Assembly (NCBI GenBank): GCA_019240375.1
Contig: JAFAYN010000175.1
Location: 1 to 6,994 of the forward strand
DNA from: Gemmatimonadota bacterium
GTDB taxonomy: Bacteria > Gemmatimonadota > Gemmatimonadetes > Longimicrobiales > Longimicrobiaceae
Direction of reading: 5' to 3'
Length of the DNA stretch: 6,994 bases
Shown: one piece after another, positions 5,657-6,994 of the stretch
Position numbering within the stretch: position 1 is the first letter of the stretch
Layout of the letters: every line of letters begins with the position of its first letter
Notes under the pieces: generated by a model
What the model was told of the DNA's origin: nothing
Databases searched by the model: none
What the model saw: the letters and a program-made list of their open reading frames with translations, nothing else
Program-made: the position numbers and the translations under genes

Positions 5657-6542
5657 GATCCGTCGCCGCCGAGCCGTCCTCGTCCCCGCCGCCGCGCTGG
5701 TGCTGGCGCTCCTCCCCTCGTCCATCCGGGCCCAGGCCGCGCCTCCCGCCACGACCACGGTGGCCCCGGGGCTCTTCGTGCTTTCCGGGAGCGGGGGGAA
5801 CACCGTGGTCCTGACCGGGAGCGAAGGGGCGCTGGTCCTGGGCCCGCAGGCGCCGGAAACGGTCGCCCGTACCCGCGCCTTCCTGGCCGCGCACTCCGAT
5901 CCCCGGGTGCGCTACGTGGTCCTCGCCCCGGGGAACCAGGCGCTGCGGAACGGCGACGCGGGCTGGGGCCAGCGCGGAGCCGCCACCATCGCCCAGGAAG
6001 CCATCTTCTACGCGCTGCGCGGCAACGGGCGGGGCTCGGCGGGGAAGCCAGCGGGGCCGCGGCAGGGGTTCTCGGAGGTGATGCAGCTCATGTTCGGGGG
6101 AGACGAGATCCACATGGTGCACCAGCTCGCCGGGTTCAGCGACGCCGACTTCTCGGCGCACTTCGAAAGGTCGCACCTCCTGTACCTGGGCGCCCTGTTC
6201 ACCACCGACGGCTACCCGGAGATCGACCTGGAGCACGGCGGCACGCTGGCGGGGATGATCCGGGCCGCGGACGGGTTCCTGGAGATGTTCGGGGGCTCGC
6301 CGAACGCGGTGCACCCCATCGTGCCGGGGCGCGGCCCCCTGGCCACCATCGCCGACCTGCGCGCCTACCGTGACATGCTGGCGGCGGTGCGCGACCGGGT
6401 CCAGCCGATGGTGAAGGACGGGAAGACGCTCGCTGAGGTCGTGGCGGCGCACCCCACCGCCCGGTTCGACGCACGCTGGGGGCACGGCCCCGTGAAGCCC
6501 GACGCGTTCGTGGGGATGGTGTACCGGTCGCTGTCGAAGTAG
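5655..6542 (+). CDS. Secreted metallo-beta-lactamase-fold protein lacking the metal ligands
   Basis: The 295-residue protein begins with a clear Sec signal peptide: RRRR at 3-6, a hydrophobic core to about 20, and AQA before likely cleavage after residue 28. The rest follows the layout of periplasmic MBL-fold hydrolases: a VAPGLFVLSGSGGNTVVL entry strand, then GYPEIDLEHGG, IVPGRGPLAT, LRAYRDMLAAVRDRV and KPDAFVGMVYRSL near the C-terminus, all typical of that group. Every expected zinc-ligand site is changed. The HxHxDH region reads APGNQALRNGD (91-101) with no His, the usual AHTD region reads AGFSDAD, the GD ligand is G-A (A180), and the late PGHGP is PGRGP (R226). A zinc hydrolase activity of the usual type is therefore unlikely; binding or another role is possible but unknown. 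The frame is intact with normal codon use, so it is not a decayed gene. The start lacks a ribosome binding site and overlaps a tandem repeat; coupling to the HD-GYP gene or leaderless-type initiation is possible. Confidence 0.82.
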   Translation: MIRRRRAVLVPAAALVLALLPSSIRAQAAPPATTTVAPGLFVLSGSGGNTVVLTGSEGALVLGPQAPETVARTRAFLAAHSDPRVRYVVLAPGNQALRNGDAGWGQRGAATIAQEAIFYALRGNGRGSAGKPAGPRQGFSEVMQLMFGGDEIHMVHQLAGFSDADFSAHFERSHLLYLGALFTTDGYPEIDLEHGGTLAGMIRAADGFLEMFGGSPNAVHPIVPGRGPLATIADLRAYRDMLAAVRDRVQPMVKDGKTLAEVVAAHPTARFDARWGHGPVKPDAFVGMVYRSLSK

Positions 6543-6560
6543 CCCGGCGGGACGAGCGCG

Positions 6561-6994
6561 CTACGAGGCCCGCGGCGCGTCCGGCACCAGATCGCGCGAC
6601 AGGCGCCTCAGCACCTCGGTCAATTCCTCACGCTGCTCCGGCGTCCAGTCGGAAAGGAGCTCCGACAATCGCTCCCGGCGGGCGGTCACCAGCCTTTCCA
6701 GCACCTCGCACCCCCGGGGCGTCAGCTCGCGCCGGACGTCCCTCCCCTCCCCACGCACCTCCACCAGCCCGCGCTCGCGCAGCTCCCGCGCCGCGTCCTC
6801 CATCCGCGCCGGGTCCAGCCGGTCCTGGCGCGCCAGCGTGGCCGTGTCCAGCGCCGGGGCCTCCTCGACGCGGATCAGCAGCCAGGCCGCCGCCGGGCTC
6901 AGCTCCACCCCCGCCCGCTCCACGATCCGCTCGATGTAGTGGCGCCGCACGTCGTTGCTGGCGATCATCCCCAGCCCGCGCATCAGCTCCCGCG
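6561..6994 (-). CDS. MarR-like winged-helix protein, C-terminal part (runs off the window's right edge)
   Basis: On the minus strand the frame is open from base 6994 to a TAG at 6563-6561. The visible residues form a MarR-type winged helix: a helical lead-in (VRRHYIERIVERAGVELSP), the AAAWLLIRVEE helix, a helix-turn-helix (LDTATLARQDRLDPARMEDA), then the wing with EGRDVRRELTPRG, matching the DxR and LTxxG features of the family, and a long C-terminal dimerisation helix. An internal ATG at 6983 would give 140 residues, close to a free MarR regulator, but the frame stays open upstream (RELM...) and no ribosome binding site precedes that ATG. From memory of similar proteins, this could also be the C-terminal winged helix of a larger fusion such as a multidrug MFS transporter. 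The gene converges on the metallo-beta-lactamase-fold gene with 18 bases between stops and no obvious terminator. Confidence 0.75.
   Translation of the reverse strand, partial: RELMRGLGMIASNDVRRHYIERIVERAGVELSPAAAWLLIRVEEAPALDTATLARQDRLDPARMEDAARELRERGLVEVRGEGRDVRRELTPRGCEVLERLVTARRERLSELLSDWTPEQREELTEVLRRLSRDLVPDAPRAS

Noticed and set aside
865..6542. A new defence or biosynthetic system formed by the five plus-strand genes
   Set aside because: A strong terminator splits the run after the SGNH gene, and the kinase, SGNH hydrolase, HD-GYP protein and MBL-fold protein share no recognisable pathway. The sequence alone does not support a single system.
6543..6560. Bidirectional terminator between the convergent genes
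   Set aside because: The 18-base gap contains only short GC palindromes with no usable stem-loop plus T-tract on either strand.

Overview
The window is very GC-rich, with third codon positions almost always G or C, and it holds seven protein-coding genes, two of them cut by the window edges. The base composition, the signalling-rich content and the general look of the proteins suggest a high-GC environmental bacterium. A Gemmatimonadota (Longimicrobium-like) origin is my best guess, but no marker gene here proves it. I see no RNA genes, CRISPR arrays, insertion sequences or clear signs of recent transfer.

Layout. Bases 1-650 (minus strand) carry the 5' part of phosphoenolpyruvate carboxylase. 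A roughly 210-base divergent intergenic region with candidate promoters on both strands separates it from a membrane hybrid histidine kinase (865-2694, plus). After a short stretch of three small hairpins comes a small unknown protein (2782-3003), then an SGNH/GDSL-type hydrolase (3085-4038) with a strong ribosome binding site. A good intrinsic terminator (4057-4101) ends this run. A new unit follows, with a strong hairpin in its leader: a tandem HD/HD-GYP protein (4209-5606), then a secreted metallo-beta-lactamase-fold protein that has lost its metal ligands (5655-6542). Bases 6561-6994 (minus, convergent) hold the 3' end of a gene coding for a MarR-like winged helix.

How the genes may work together. 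Kinase, small protein and SGNH hydrolase run in the same direction ahead of one terminator and may be co-transcribed, though the gaps of about 80-90 bases leave this open. The kinase has no output domain beyond its own receiver, and no DNA-binding response regulator is in view. The HD-GYP protein is predicted to hydrolyse cyclic di-GMP or a related nucleotide, so the region leans toward signal transduction. No sequence evidence directly links the kinase to the HD-GYP protein. PEP carboxylase is central metabolism and probably unrelated.

The points most worth a second look are the metal-ligand-free metallo-beta-lactamase-fold protein, the degenerate first HD domain of the HD-GYP protein, the Asn next to the phospho-accepting His in the kinase, the paired GTATACCATC elements in the divergent promoter region, the leader hairpin of the HD-GYP gene, and a triple 13-base tandem repeat that runs into a start codon. 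I did not find a clearly new multi-gene system.
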